A stretch of DNA of 64,000 bases from Lapidilactobacillus gannanensis (GCF_003946675.1 NZ_RHOT01000007.1:1-64000), one strand, 5' to 3'; positions 53,397-62,171 are shown, counted from the first letter of the stretch. Notes: generated by a model not told the origin, from the sequence alone. Numbers and translations are program-made.

Positions 53397-54137
53397 ATGT
53401 TAACTATTAAGAACCTCACTGTGGCATATGATGACACACCAGTATTTACCGATGTTGCCGTTACTTTCGACGCAGGTAAAATTACTGGGATCATTGGGCC
53501 GAACGGTGCAGGCAAATCGACCATGATCAAAGCGATTCTTGGTCTGATCAAATCACAAACAGGTGTGGTCGAGTATAATGATCACTCAATTAAGTCAGTT
53601 CAAAAGCAAATTGCTTATGTTGAACAACGGAAGGATTTGGATTTAAGTTTTCCCATTAACGTGTTCGACTTAGTTTTGACGGGGACGTATGGCAAGTTAG
53701 GCTTATTCAAAAGCCCTGGCAAAACAGAACGGGCAGCCAGTCAAGCAGCTTTGGCTAAGGTTTCGCTAACTGACTTCAGCAAGCGCCAGATTGGTAATTT
53801 ATCTGGTGGTCAATTACAACGAGTTTTCGTTGCCCGTGCAATTGTTCAGGAAGCAGAAATCATTATCTTAGATGAACCATTCGTGGGAATTGATCTGCAA
53901 AGTGAAACAGCGATTATGAAAATTCTCAAGCAATGGCGAGATGCTGGAAAAACAATTATTGTGGTGCATCACGATTTAAATAAAGTTTCCCGTTATTTTG
54001 ACGATTTAGTGATCATGAATCATGGCATCATTGACTTTGGACCAGTAGCTGAAGTTTATAATGCTCAGAATATTGAACAAGCTTTTAGTGCGGACCTGTC
54101 TTCTGTCTTGTTTACAGTAAAGGAAGATGCGCAGTGA
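53397..54137 (+). CDS. Manganese/zinc-type ABC importer, ATP-binding subunit
   Basis: 246-aa ATPase. Seen: Walker A GPNGAGKSTM near residues 35-44, Q-loop AYVEQRKD, signature LSGGQLQR, Walker B IIILDEPFVGID, and H-loop VHHD. The family is the MntB/PsaB/ZnuC group of cluster A-I metal importers. TGGAGG lies 6 bp before the ATG at 53397. The next gene starts at the stop codon, giving a three-gene operon with a permease and a binding protein. No MntR or Zur box was recognised. Confidence 0.93.
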   Translation: MLTIKNLTVAYDDTPVFTDVAVTFDAGKITGIIGPNGAGKSTMIKAILGLIKSQTGVVEYNDHSIKSVQKQIAYVEQRKDLDLSFPINVFDLVLTGTYGKLGLFKSPGKTERAASQAALAKVSLTDFSKRQIGNLSGGQLQRVFVARAIVQEAEIIILDEPFVGIDLQSETAIMKILKQWRDAGKTIIVVHHDLNKVSRYFDDLVIMNHGIIDFGPVAEVYNAQNIEQAFSADLSSVLFTVKEDAQ

Positions 54138-54997
54138 TGGCCTCAATAATTGAATTTTTTAATGCATTGGGACGTTATGATTTCTTGCAAAGTGCCTTGA
54201 TCACGGCAATTATGGTGGGAATGATGTCTGGCATCATTGGTAGTTTTATTATTCTCAGGGGAATGTCTTTAATGGGGGATGCAATTTCTCACGCTGTTTT
54301 ACCTGGGGTTGCGGTGGCTTATATGTTTGGTTTCAATATCTTAATTGGTGCCTCGCTTTTTGGCATTCTTGCGGCGCTATTGATCGGTTTCGTCGCCGCC
54401 CATAGCAAAATTAAAACGGATACTTCGATCGGTGTTGTTTTTAGTGCTTTTTACGCGCTAGGTTTTATCCTAATTTCCATGGCTGAAAGCGCGACGAATT
54501 TACATCATATTTTGTTTGGTAATATTTTAGCTGTGAATGATGCGGATATTATGACCACAGCCGTTGTATTAGGAATTGTTATTTTATTCGTCACCTTCTT
54601 TTACAAAGAATTATTAGTCACATCTTTCGATGAAACTTATGCGAAAACGTATGGCCTGAAAGTTCAATTACTGCATTATACGTTGATGTTAGTCCTCACG
54701 TTGGTTACTGTTTCAGCCTTACAAACGGTAGGCATCATTTTAGTGGTAGCAATGTTGATCACACCGGCAGCAACTGCTTTTCTTTGGACTGATAAACTAG
54801 CAACAATGTTGGTTTTAGCGGCGACTTTTGGCGTTATTTCTGCAATGAGCGGGTTGTATTTTAGCTACACATTTAATTGGGCTTCAGGACCGGCCATTGT
54901 ACTTGTCGCAGCCTTATTATTTGCAATCTCCTTTATTTTCTCACCGAAGCAAGCTGTTTTTCATTTTGGCAAAAAGCCAGCCAAGGAGGTTGACTAA
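54137..54997 (+). CDS. Manganese/zinc-type ABC importer, permease
   Basis: 286-aa membrane subunit with about eight to nine hydrophobic segments. Seen: FIILRGMSLMGDAISHAVLPGVAVAY near residues 33-58, the typical signature of MntC/PsaC/ZnuB permeases. The ATG at 54137 overlaps the stop of the ATPase gene (TGATG); a GTG at 54134 is possible. The stop overlaps the start of the binding-protein gene, so all three are translationally coupled. Confidence 0.93.
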   Translation: MASIIEFFNALGRYDFLQSALITAIMVGMMSGIIGSFIILRGMSLMGDAISHAVLPGVAVAYMFGFNILIGASLFGILAALLIGFVAAHSKIKTDTSIGVVFSAFYALGFILISMAESATNLHHILFGNILAVNDADIMTTAVVLGIVILFVTFFYKELLVTSFDETYAKTYGLKVQLLHYTLMLVLTLVTVSALQTVGIILVVAMLITPAATAFLWTDKLATMLVLAATFGVISAMSGLYFSYTFNWASGPAIVLVAALLFAISFIFSPKQAVFHFGKKPAKEVD

Positions 54998-55950
54998 TGA
55001 AGAAGAACTTGGTGGCTATTGTGGCAGTGGTTTTAATGATTAGTGGCGTTTATTGGTTCTTGAATCAGCGTCATCATCAAGCGACCAGTCAAATCAATAC
55101 TGCACAGAAATTACGCGTTGTTACGACTAATTCGATTTTGGAAGACATGGCCCACAATGTTGGTCAAGACCGGATTGAATTGTACAGCATTGTCAAACGC
55201 GGAACAGATCCGCATGAGTATGAACCCAAGCCGGCTGATGTTTCAGCGGCTGCTGATGCAGATATTATTTTCCATAATGGTTTGAATCTGGAAACTGGTG
55301 GCAATGGCTGGTTTACAAAATTAGTCGCGACTTCGCATAAAGAATTTGACGTCGATGCCTTTGCGGTTAGTGATAAAGTGCTACCGCAACATTTAACAAC
55401 AAACGTCAATGAAGTGGATCCTCATGCCTGGCTCGACTTGGCTAATGGCATTAAATATGTCCAGCGCATGACCCAGATCATGCAGGAAAAAGATCATAAA
55501 AATGCTGATTTCTATCAAAAGAACGCGGCCGCATATATTGCTAAATTAGCACGTCTGCACAAGTCCGCACAATCTAAATTTGCTGACATTCCTGAACGGC
55601 AGCGATTATTAGTAACTTCTGAAGGTGCGTTTAAATATTTTGCCCAGGCCTATCAGTTAAAAGCGGCCTATATTTGGGAAATTAATACTGAAGCTCAAGG
55701 CACCCCAGAGCAGATGCAACAAGTTTTAGCTAAAATTAGTCAATCTGAAGTGAAGAGCCTTTTTGTTGAGTCGTCAGTTTCACCTAAGTCGATGGAGAAA
55801 GTAGCTAAAGAAAGTGGTTTAAGTATTTATGCCAAGATTTTTACTGATTCTTTAGCTAGCAAGGGTAAAACTGGGGATACGTATTACTCAATGATGAAGT
55901 GGAATTTAGATCAGATTCATGCTGGACTGGCCGCAGTTAATAGTCGCTAA
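54997..55950 (+). CDS. Manganese-type ABC importer, metal-binding protein (PsaA/MntA-like)
   Basis: 317 aa. The four metal ligands of the Mn2+ group are readable: H73 (DPHEYEP), H143 (DPHAWLD), E209 (TSEGAFKYF) and D284 (FTDSLA). A glutamate at the third site, rather than histidine, points to manganese or iron rather than zinc. The N-terminus has one hydrophobic segment (residues 5-22) but no lipobox cysteine, so the protein would be held by an uncleaved signal anchor. That is unusual for this family in Gram-positive bacteria. Confidence 0.92.
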   Translation: MKKNLVAIVAVVLMISGVYWFLNQRHHQATSQINTAQKLRVVTTNSILEDMAHNVGQDRIELYSIVKRGTDPHEYEPKPADVSAAADADIIFHNGLNLETGGNGWFTKLVATSHKEFDVDAFAVSDKVLPQHLTTNVNEVDPHAWLDLANGIKYVQRMTQIMQEKDHKNADFYQKNAAAYIAKLARLHKSAQSKFADIPERQRLLVTSEGAFKYFAQAYQLKAAYIWEINTEAQGTPEQMQQVLAKISQSEVKSLFVESSVSPKSMEKVAKESGLSIYAKIFTDSLASKGKTGDTYYSMMKWNLDQIHAGLAAVNSR

Positions 55951-56096
55951 GTAACGACCGATGTTAAGAAAATGACATGACACCAAAAAAGCGCCAGCTG
56001 ACGGGACTCGTGCGCTCTTAATTCCTGCCAAGCTTGACGGAATCTGTTTGTTTAGCTATCATTTTATATTGAGATGACTAACGCGGAGGTGGATTT

Positions 56097-56258
56097 ATGT
56101 CATTAATTCTCGGTGTAGTCACGTTATTTACCCTTATTATTCTATTTATCGCTATTCGGCAACGTCGTAAGTTTTTAGTTTTTGGTTCAAGTGTGATGTT
56201 ACTGTTTGAAGCAGCCTTACTATGTTTTCTATTCGTGATGTTTTCGGCGCCGTTATAA
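56097..56258 (+). CDS. Small two-helix membrane protein
   Basis: 53 aa: MSLILGVVTLFTLIILFIAI, a basic RQRRK turn, then a second helix ending FSAPL. GGAGGTGG lies 5 bp before the ATG. It stands alone between the metal importer and an acetyltransferase gene. Unknown family. Confidence 0.6.
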   Translation: MSLILGVVTLFTLIILFIAIRQRRKFLVFGSSVMLLFEAALLCFLFVMFSAPL

Positions 56259-56288
56259 CTTTACATGGGCCGAGAAAGAGATAGTATT

Positions 56289-56804
56289 ATGGAAATGACA
56301 CTTAAAGTGTTAACCGCAGCTGATATTGTGCCACTTTGGCAACTAGCATATGGGCAGAGTGATCATGAGTGGCAACGTTGGAATGGCCCTTATTTTAATG
56401 ATCCCATTTTAACTTTAGATGAATTTCAGCACAAAATAAACCCTGGCGATTGGATGCGTCAGGGTATTTGGGTTGATCAGAAATTAGTTGGGGAAGTATC
56501 TGCTTACTATGAGGATGGTCAGTTGCAACGTTGGCTTGATGTGGGTCTAGTTATTTATCAACAACAGGTTTGGGGACAGGGGCTGGGTAGTCAGGCCTTA
56601 CGTCTGTGGATCAATCAAGTTTTTGAACGGAGTGCGTTACCTCATGTTGGGTTGACGACTTGGTCAGGCAATGTTCGAATGATGAAGGTCGCGGAAAACG
56701 TTGGCCTTAATTTAGAAGCACGCGTGCCTCAGGTTCGTTACTGGCAAGGGCAGTATTGGGACTCGGTAAAGTATGGCATTCTGCGTAAAGATTGGCAGTG
56801 TTAA
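56289..56804 (+). CDS. GNAT-family N-acetyltransferase
   Basis: 171 aa. Seen: the GNAT fold with GLVIYQQQVWGQGLGSQALRLW near residues 82-103 (acetyl-CoA loop, Q-x-x-G-x-G/A type) and the later VGLTTWSGNVRMMKVAENVGL. The start at 56289 has GAGAAAGAGA upstream. A longer frame from 56265 lacks a ribosome site. Substrate unknown; RimJ/RimL-like proteins have this layout. Confidence 0.85.
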   Translation: MEMTLKVLTAADIVPLWQLAYGQSDHEWQRWNGPYFNDPILTLDEFQHKINPGDWMRQGIWVDQKLVGEVSAYYEDGQLQRWLDVGLVIYQQQVWGQGLGSQALRLWINQVFERSALPHVGLTTWSGNVRMMKVAENVGLNLEARVPQVRYWQGQYWDSVKYGILRKDWQC

Positions 56805-56975
56805 AGCGTCTAGGACATCAGTTGTTTTGAAAAATCAGGCCGAACTTTGGTTGCTGAAACGTGTTCTCAAAGGGCAATCGGTTCTGCTTAACGTTAAAAT
56901 ACCGAGCAATTCATCAATAGAATTGCTCGGTATTTTATATTGCTGTTCGTCGGCCTTTGTCACGTACTGATTTGT
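56804..56975. repeat. Family B palindromic repeat, copy 4 (convergent junction)
   Basis: GCGTCTAGGACATCAG, then GCTGAAACGTGTTCTCAAAG and GGCAATCGGTTCTGCTTAACG, then a hairpin with arms ATACCGAG and CTCGGTAT around CAATTC/GAATTG. The ACC/GGT pairs differ from copies 1-3 but stay paired. It lies between convergent acetyltransferase genes. This copy is the most diverged at its 3' end. Confidence 0.82.
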
Positions 56976-57026
56976 GGGCAGTAATTGTGAGGGCCGAGTC
57001 AAGCGTAACCGGTCTTTTGTTGAAGA

Positions 57027-57587
57027 TTAGTTAGCCTCATAGGTGTAGACATCCACTTGAACAATGTCCTGTCCGGCCCAATTTTTTTCTTGAGCTGGTT
57101 GAGTTGCTTTGACAAAACCATTATTTAGTAAAGCTTTAGCTGAGTAGATGTTGGCTGGCATTACCATGGCCTTAATTTGCTTGATGCCAATTTTATTCTG
57201 TAAATAATCAACTAATAAGCGAATGGTGTCACTAGCAATACCTTGGTGCCAATACTGTTGGTTTAAGCGGTAGCCAATGGTGACGATTCCACGCTTGGGT
57301 TGATAATTGAACAGTTCAGCGAGGCCCACCAATTTTGTAGGTTGCTGTTGCAAATAAATACCAGCAATAATCATTTTTCGTTTATCAAAATCCCGGCCGT
57401 TAAGGTTTTTGATGGCTGTTTTCAGGAAGGCCTTACTTTTATTTGCCAAAAAGGGACCAATATACTGGTAAACACTGGGATTGTGGCTAATTTCCAGTAA
57501 GGCGTCCACATCACTGAGCTGTTGTAGGCGCTTAATCAGAATTTTTTGGTCAGATAGATTGGGAAAATTATCAAATAAGTCAGTCAT
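57027..57587 (-). CDS. GNAT-family N-acetyltransferase (RimJ/RimL-like)
   Basis: 186 aa. Seen: ILIKRLQQLSDVDALLEIS, GIVTIGYRLNQQYWHQGIAS with the acetyl-CoA-binding loop, and VMPANIYSAKALLNNGFVK, typical of ribosomal-protein-type acetyltransferases. Substrate unknown. It is convergent with the other GNAT gene and just downstream of the AKR on the same strand (85 bp). Confidence 0.87.
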   Translation of the reverse strand: MTDLFDNFPNLSDQKILIKRLQQLSDVDALLEISHNPSVYQYIGPFLANKSKAFLKTAIKNLNGRDFDKRKMIIAGIYLQQQPTKLVGLAELFNYQPKRGIVTIGYRLNQQYWHQGIASDTIRLLVDYLQNKIGIKQIKAMVMPANIYSAKALLNNGFVKATQPAQEKNWAGQDIVQVDVYTYEAN

Positions 57588-57671
57588 GAAAACACCCTAC
57601 TTTGTCAGATTTAACAGCGATTGAGAACGCGATTTATCAGCTAAAGTTACTTTTGCAACAGGTCGGATACT

Positions 57672-58625
57672 TTATGGCAAATCATTACCGGCCGCGAAAT
57701 AAACATCATACCATTCTTGCTTGGTTAACGTGATATCAGCGCCAGCAGCACTATCTTTAATGTGATCAGGATTCATGGTACCTAACATGACTTGCACACT
57801 GGCAGGGTGGCGTAACAGCCAAGCAACAGCAATCGCATTTTTACTAGCGTGGTACTTGGTGGCTAATTCAGCCAATTTCTCGTTTAAAGTTTTAAATTCG
57901 GGATCATCAATGAAAGTGCCAGCAAACATTCCATGCTGGAAAGGTGACCAAGCCTGAATGGTTGTGTTGGTGCGCCGTGAAAATTCCATTAGGCCGCCAT
58001 CATGACTAACTGATCGCGAATCGGTCATATTAGTATGCAGGCCATAATCGATCATGCCAGTATGAGCGATGCTAAATTGTAATTGGTTAATTAGCAATCT
58101 TTGGGAAATGGCCGCTTGAACCATAGCGAATTGTTCTGGATTAAAGTTAGAAACACCGAAGTGACGAACTTTGCCACTGCTTTGTAATTCGTCGAAAGCA
58201 GCTGCGACGTCATCTAATTCCATGAGTGGATCAGGTCGGTGTAATAAGAATGAATCCAAGTAATCAATTTGCATGCGTTGCAAAATGCCATCAACTGCCG
58301 CAATTAGATGAGCTTTGGAGAAGTCATACCGTTTGCCAAAAACAAAACTGCCATGGGAACGAGCAGGATCATAAACGATGCCGGCTTTAGATTGAATAAA
58401 TAATTGATCACGGGTTAAAGCAGCTTGCTTCAAGGCGGCGCCAAAAACTTCTTCAGATTTTCCCATGCCATAAATATCGGCTGAGTCAATGTAATTAATG
58501 CCACTGGCAACTGCGGTCTCAAGTGTTTTGGTGGCAGCAGTGGTGGTTAATGCGTTCATCCGCATAATGCCTAAGGCAACTGCTGAAGCTTCCCAAGCAC
58601 TATTACCAATTTTAATATTTTTCAT
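57672..58625 (-). CDS. Aldo/keto reductase (YdhF-like)
   Basis: 317 aa. Seen: YIDSADIYGMGKSEEVFG with catalytic D and Y near residues 47-52, the lysine in IQSKAGIV, histidine in FLLHRPDPLMELDDVAAAF, and the C-terminal VQVMLGTMNPDHIKD. It groups with YdhF-type oxidoreductases. The ATG at 58625 has GGAGGA 8 bp upstream; a longer GTG frame would run over it. A MerR-type promoter (58785-58815) lies 160 bp upstream, pointing at this gene. Confidence 0.9.
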   Translation of the reverse strand: MKNIKIGNSAWEASAVALGIMRMNALTTTAATKTLETAVASGINYIDSADIYGMGKSEEVFGAALKQAALTRDQLFIQSKAGIVYDPARSHGSFVFGKRYDFSKAHLIAAVDGILQRMQIDYLDSFLLHRPDPLMELDDVAAAFDELQSSGKVRHFGVSNFNPEQFAMVQAAISQRLLINQLQFSIAHTGMIDYGLHTNMTDSRSVSHDGGLMEFSRRTNTTIQAWSPFQHGMFAGTFIDDPEFKTLNEKLAELATKYHASKNAIAVAWLLRHPASVQVMLGTMNPDHIKDSAAGADITLTKQEWYDVYFAAGNDLP

Positions 58626-58692
58626 ATGTTTTGTCCTCCTAAAAACAAGCTTCGTGGCTGAAACCACATTTAAAAGCTGTGATAAACATGAT

Positions 58693-58712
58693 ATACTCTG
58701 ACGTTAGAGTAT
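58693..58712. promoter_or_regulatory. 20-bp near-perfect dyad upstream of the AKR gene
   Basis: ATACTCT and AGAGTAT flank GACGTT. The arms are perfect and the centre has one mismatch. MerR-type operators often have this ACTCT...AGAGT form. No good -35 box fits around it, so it may be a second binding site rather than a promoter. Confidence 0.5.
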
Positions 58713-58784
58713 TAGTTGTACCATAACGTAGATTTAGCAACTAGTTACAATAACGCTGCGCTAGAAAATCTCACAACAATAGTT

Positions 58785-58815
58785 ACTTTAAAACCTCGAC
58801 CATGGTTTAGGTCAA
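58785..58815 (-). promoter_or_regulatory. MerR-type promoter with 19-bp spacer
   Basis: On the minus strand, TTGACC (58815-58810), a 19-bp spacer and TAAAGT (58790-58785). The dyad TAAACC-N8-GGTTTA lies in and just beside the spacer. A 19-bp spacer with a central dyad is the hallmark of promoters activated by MerR proteins through DNA distortion. It reads toward the AKR gene and away from the merR-like gene. Confidence 0.7.
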
Positions 58816-58842
58816 GCACTTTTTGTAAAAAGGAGAAATAAA

Positions 58843-59154
58843 ATGGGACTCCTACCATTTTTAGCACGCGACGATAATAGTCATCGACACTTTTCTGAGG
58901 ATGATATTGGTATGTTGGAACTAATCAACTGTCTAAAATGTACTGGGATGCCATTAGCTAAAATTCGGCAATTTATTGAAATGACCGAGGCTGGCGCTGA
59001 TACTTTGCCAGCACGGTTGGCTTTGATCAAGCAACAGAAAGAAGATATTGAGGCGCGGATTGCTCAAGATCAAGCCTATTTAGCCAAAGTGGCAGACAAA
59101 ATTGATATTTATCAAAAAGCAGTTGCGGCAGCGACTACTCAAAAACACAATTAA
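58843..59154 (+). CDS. MerR-family protein lacking the DNA-binding N-terminus
   Basis: 103 aa. It starts MGLLPFLARDDNSHRHFSED, which in full-length MerR proteins comes after the helix-turn-helix and the TLRYYEK segment. The remaining wing (HRHFSEDDIGMLELINCLKCTGM) and the C-terminal coiled coil are intact. AAAAAGGAG lies 6 bp before the ATG, so translation is likely. About 25-30 N-terminal codons seem to be deleted in frame, joining a native start codon to GLLP. It could act as a dominant-negative partner or be inactive. Confidence 0.75.
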   Translation: MGLLPFLARDDNSHRHFSEDDIGMLELINCLKCTGMPLAKIRQFIEMTEAGADTLPARLALIKQQKEDIEARIAQDQAYLAKVADKIDIYQKAVAAATTQKHN

Positions 59155-59168
59155 TTAAATACCTGATG

Positions 59169-59215
59169 AGTTCTAACTAACGCGATTTTATAGGCGAATA
59201 GTTAGAACTTTTTTG
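59169..59215 (+). terminator. Terminator of the merR-like gene
   Basis: AGTTCTAACTA and TAGTTAGAACT form an 11-bp stem with an inner CGC/GCG, followed by T6. Confidence 0.9.
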
Positions 59216-59302
59216 ATGATTTAGCTAGGCTTTTTAGTATTCATTAGCCTAGGTGCTCCGATATAATGAGGATATTGGGTGTTATTTATTGGAGGGATAA
59301 AA

Positions 59303-60649
59303 ATGACAACATTTTTCCATTTTCTTGAGCAGCGTTTGTTACCACCATTGAATAAATTAGCGAATACTAAAGTTATTCGCGGTATTATGAATGCGAGTTT
59401 GGCTGCAGTACCATTTACGATTGTGGCGTCGATTTTTCTGATTTTAAATAATTTACCGCAAATATTACCAGCGGGAACTAGCTTTTTTCAGCAGACGATT
59501 CTTCGTTTTAGCGGTTACTATTCATTGGGTAACACAATGGCGTTGGGGTCAATTGCTATTTATTATTCATTAGCAGTTGGTTATTACTATATTGAAGAAT
59601 ATCGTCAGGCTGGTGAGGCTGACCTTAACGCTTTTACAGGGGCAATTTTATCGTTATTTGCTTTCTTGATGTCAGTACCGACAATTACTTGGCGAAATGG
59701 TATCGCTGTTGGATTAACGACTACGATCAAAGCGAATACTGGTTCAGTGAATGGTGTGGCTTTAACCAATGGTTGGCTAACTCGTTTTGGTGGAATCGGA
59801 ATTTTTATTGCAATTATTTTAGGAATTTTAGCAGTTCAACTGTATCGCCTTTGCGTGAACCAGCATTGGACGATTAAAATGCCAGCGGGAGTGCCAATAG
59901 GTGTTAGTCGTTCTTTTGCGTCTTTGATTCCAGCCATTCTAATTGCCTTCGTCATGATTATTCTGATGATCGGTTTAGGTTTCTTGGGAACTGACTTACA
60001 TGCTTTATTGCTGATTCCTTTTGGCTTCGTCCAGAATTTAACTGGTTCTTGGTTAGGGATGGTCGTTATTTTGCTCTTGATTCATCTGCTTTGGATTGTT
60101 GGGGTTCATGGAACTGCGATTATTAAGAATAGTTTTGTTAATCCGATTTTACTGGTGTTACTGACTGAAAATATTAACGGTGCCCATCATATTTTTGCTG
60201 GTGATTTCATTAATATGTGGGTTTTCATTGGTGGCGCTGGTGGCACATTAGGTTTGGTTCTCTTGATGTTATTTGTAGCTAAGTCGCAACAGCTCAAAGT
60301 TTTGGGGCGCACGGCCATTATTCCGGGAATTTTTAATATTAATGAACCGGTTATTTTTGGCGCACCAATTGTTTACAATCCCTACCTAATGATACCGTTT
60401 TTGATTAATCCAATTGTGTTAGCATCAACTGCTTATTTGGCCATTAAAATGGGCTGGGTTCCAGTAGTCAATTCAGCAATGGCCTGGGTCTTACCAGTCG
60501 GTGTTGGTGCCTGGATTGGGACTAGTGGTCATTTAAGTGCCGCTGTGTTGGCTTTGGTTAATTTGGGAATTTCAATGCTTATTTACTATCCCTTCTTCAA
60601 GCTCTATGACCGTCAGTTAGTTGCTGAAGAAGTTGCTAGTACTAACTGA
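59303..60649 (+). CDS. PTS sugar transporter subunit EIIC (cellobiose/lichenan family)
   Basis: 448-aa membrane subunit with about ten segments. Seen: the N-terminal FFHFLEQRLLPPLNKLANTK, GVHGTAIIKNSFVNP, and the substrate-binding signature FNINEPVIFGAPIVYNP near residue 350. It moves a sugar while it is phosphorylated by EIIB. No EIIA or EIIB gene is adjacent, so it relies on partners elsewhere. The ATG at 59303 has GGAGGG 7 bp upstream. The sugar is probably a beta-glucoside-like disaccharide. Confidence 0.92.
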   Translation: MTTFFHFLEQRLLPPLNKLANTKVIRGIMNASLAAVPFTIVASIFLILNNLPQILPAGTSFFQQTILRFSGYYSLGNTMALGSIAIYYSLAVGYYYIEEYRQAGEADLNAFTGAILSLFAFLMSVPTITWRNGIAVGLTTTIKANTGSVNGVALTNGWLTRFGGIGIFIAIILGILAVQLYRLCVNQHWTIKMPAGVPIGVSRSFASLIPAILIAFVMIILMIGLGFLGTDLHALLLIPFGFVQNLTGSWLGMVVILLLIHLLWIVGVHGTAIIKNSFVNPILLVLLTENINGAHHIFAGDFINMWVFIGGAGGTLGLVLLMLFVAKSQQLKVLGRTAIIPGIFNINEPVIFGAPIVYNPYLMIPFLINPIVLASTAYLAIKMGWVPVVNSAMAWVLPVGVGAWIGTSGHLSAAVLALVNLGISMLIYYPFFKLYDRQLVAEEVASTN

Positions 60650-60858
60650 GATTCAAAAAAGCGTGTTAGAATTTTAAATAGCCGGGTATTAGGCGCAATG
60701 CTACTTCTTTAATGCTACGCTGAAGTAATCAGCCAGAGAAAGCTAGGAAAAGCGTTAAATCTTTTAGGAATTCAGGGAACAAAAACAGATTAATTGTTTC
60801 AATTATGTCAAAAAGGTTTAATATTAAAGGGTGAATCTAATTTCATGAGAATAATCTT

Positions 60859-61289
60859 ATGGCTAAACAAATCCAAACTAATGAGCATCAATTTGTCAAA
60901 ATTATTGATAGTGTTTCCGAGGGGATTAATGATGCAGAACCCGTTTTTTCTGTGACAGCTGATCCAGTTGTCCAAGAAAGCAATGGTAAGCAAGCGGTCC
61001 GTTATTTATTGTGGCTTGGTTTTTAGGTGTCCAAACTGGCTTTTGGGTTGATCGAGTGATTGTTTTCCGTCATCAATCGACGACTGTTTTTCGAGAGATG
61101 TTGGCTTTTTATGGCACGCGGATTTTAACTTTTCTAATTGAATCGGCGACACTTTGGGTGGGAATTTCGTTACTAAGTGGCAATGGGACTGCAGCTAAAG
61201 TTGTCGGCCAGATTTTGGCAATTATTGGTAACTATGTGCTATCCAAATTTGTGATTTTTAAAAATCGGCCTGAGCACGAAACTAAATAG
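60859..61289 (+). pseudogene. GtrA-family membrane protein, internally deleted
   Basis: The 5' frame (55 codons, from ATG 60859) ends in AVRYLLWLGF and TAG at 61024. A second frame from about 61008 reads VAWFLGVQTGFWVDRVIVF and continues to LAIIGNYVLSKFVIFKN, the C-terminal part of a GtrA protein. The first part matches the RYLLW start of helix 1; the second begins in helix 2. Roughly 25-35 codons and the frame are lost at about 61008. The 40-residue polar N-terminal extension is unusual. No glycosyltransferase partner is nearby. Confidence 0.75.
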
Positions 61290-61326
61290 CTTTTAACGGT
61301 ACGGTAAGATAACACTTAGGTAATGA

Positions 61327-61375
61327 AACACCAGACTAACAATGAGTTTGCAAAATTGTTAGTCTGGTGTTTTTA
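61327..61375. terminator. Bidirectional terminator
   Basis: A perfect 17-bp stem AACACCAGACTAACAAT with its inverse, followed by TTTTATTTATT. It is placed between the gtrA remnant and the convergent nucleotidyltransferase gene. Confidence 0.9.
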
Positions 61376-61379
61376 TTTA

Positions 61380-61973
61380 TTATGATTTTAAGTCAAGGCT
61401 GGTCGATTCGGTGGCAACCAGTCGTAATTGCGGCCATTTTTGACGCCAGTTTTTGCTAGTTAGACGTCGGTTAAAAATGATGTTCTTCTCTGGATCATTG
61501 GCAAAGTAGGGCGTTGGCGCAATGATGAAGTGCACGATATCGGTTAAACCATAAGGTAAGAATAGCTCTAGTTGTCGTGTTTGAGGATTTATTCGCGCCG
61601 CAATAGCTGTACAACGTTCAGGAAAATGGCGGACCGCATCCCGTGTTGAATGGTATGGTGCGGTGTGAGGATTATGCAAATGCATCTGCGCCTCATTTTT
61701 TAGCTCCCAGTTATACTGAGGATATTTTTGACGGAGAACTTGATTTAGTTGTGCGGTTTTTTCATAAGAAATACTGGGATCAAAGAAGACCAAGTCAACA
61801 TCACTGTCATGATCAAAAGGTGGCTTGCCAGTCAGTGTGTTCCAAATGAAATTACGTAGACTGCCAGCGCAGAGCCAACTATCCGGCAAGTTCAAGGTAG
61901 TATTGATTTTTAAAATGTCAGTTAGTTCGGGACTTTGGCGAATTAAAGTTTTTAGTTTTTGCTCATTCAACAT
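61380..61973 (-). CDS. Nucleotidyltransferase-family protein (DUF925/NTP_transf_6-like)
   Basis: 197 aa. Seen: CAGSLRNFIWNTLTG near residues 37-51 and the metal site DHDSDVDLVFFD, a G-S...DxD pattern of the polymerase-beta-like fold. Proteins of this family are widespread and uncharacterised. The ATG at 61973 is chosen because GGGGGAA lies 8 bp upstream; an upstream frame to 62060 has no ribosome site. Confidence 0.82.
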   Translation of the reverse strand: MLNEQKLKTLIRQSPELTDILKINTTLNLPDSWLCAGSLRNFIWNTLTGKPPFDHDSDVDLVFFDPSISYEKTAQLNQVLRQKYPQYNWELKNEAQMHLHNPHTAPYHSTRDAVRHFPERCTAIAARINPQTRQLELFLPYGLTDIVHFIIAPTPYFANDPEKNIIFNRRLTSKNWRQKWPQLRLVATESTSLDLKS

Positions 61974-62171
61974 GGTTAAAATTCCCCCAGTAAGATTATC
62001 TCTATCATACACTTTTAGTGGGGACGACAGCCAATCTGATCGCCAACTTAGTCTAGACAAGAAATTGCGTTAAATCAACGATTTCTGTCTTTTTTTAAAA
62101 ACAAAGCGATTAGTTAAAAATTAGAATATGCTACACGCAAGTTATCAAAAAAGTGAATGGGGTAGATCAAG

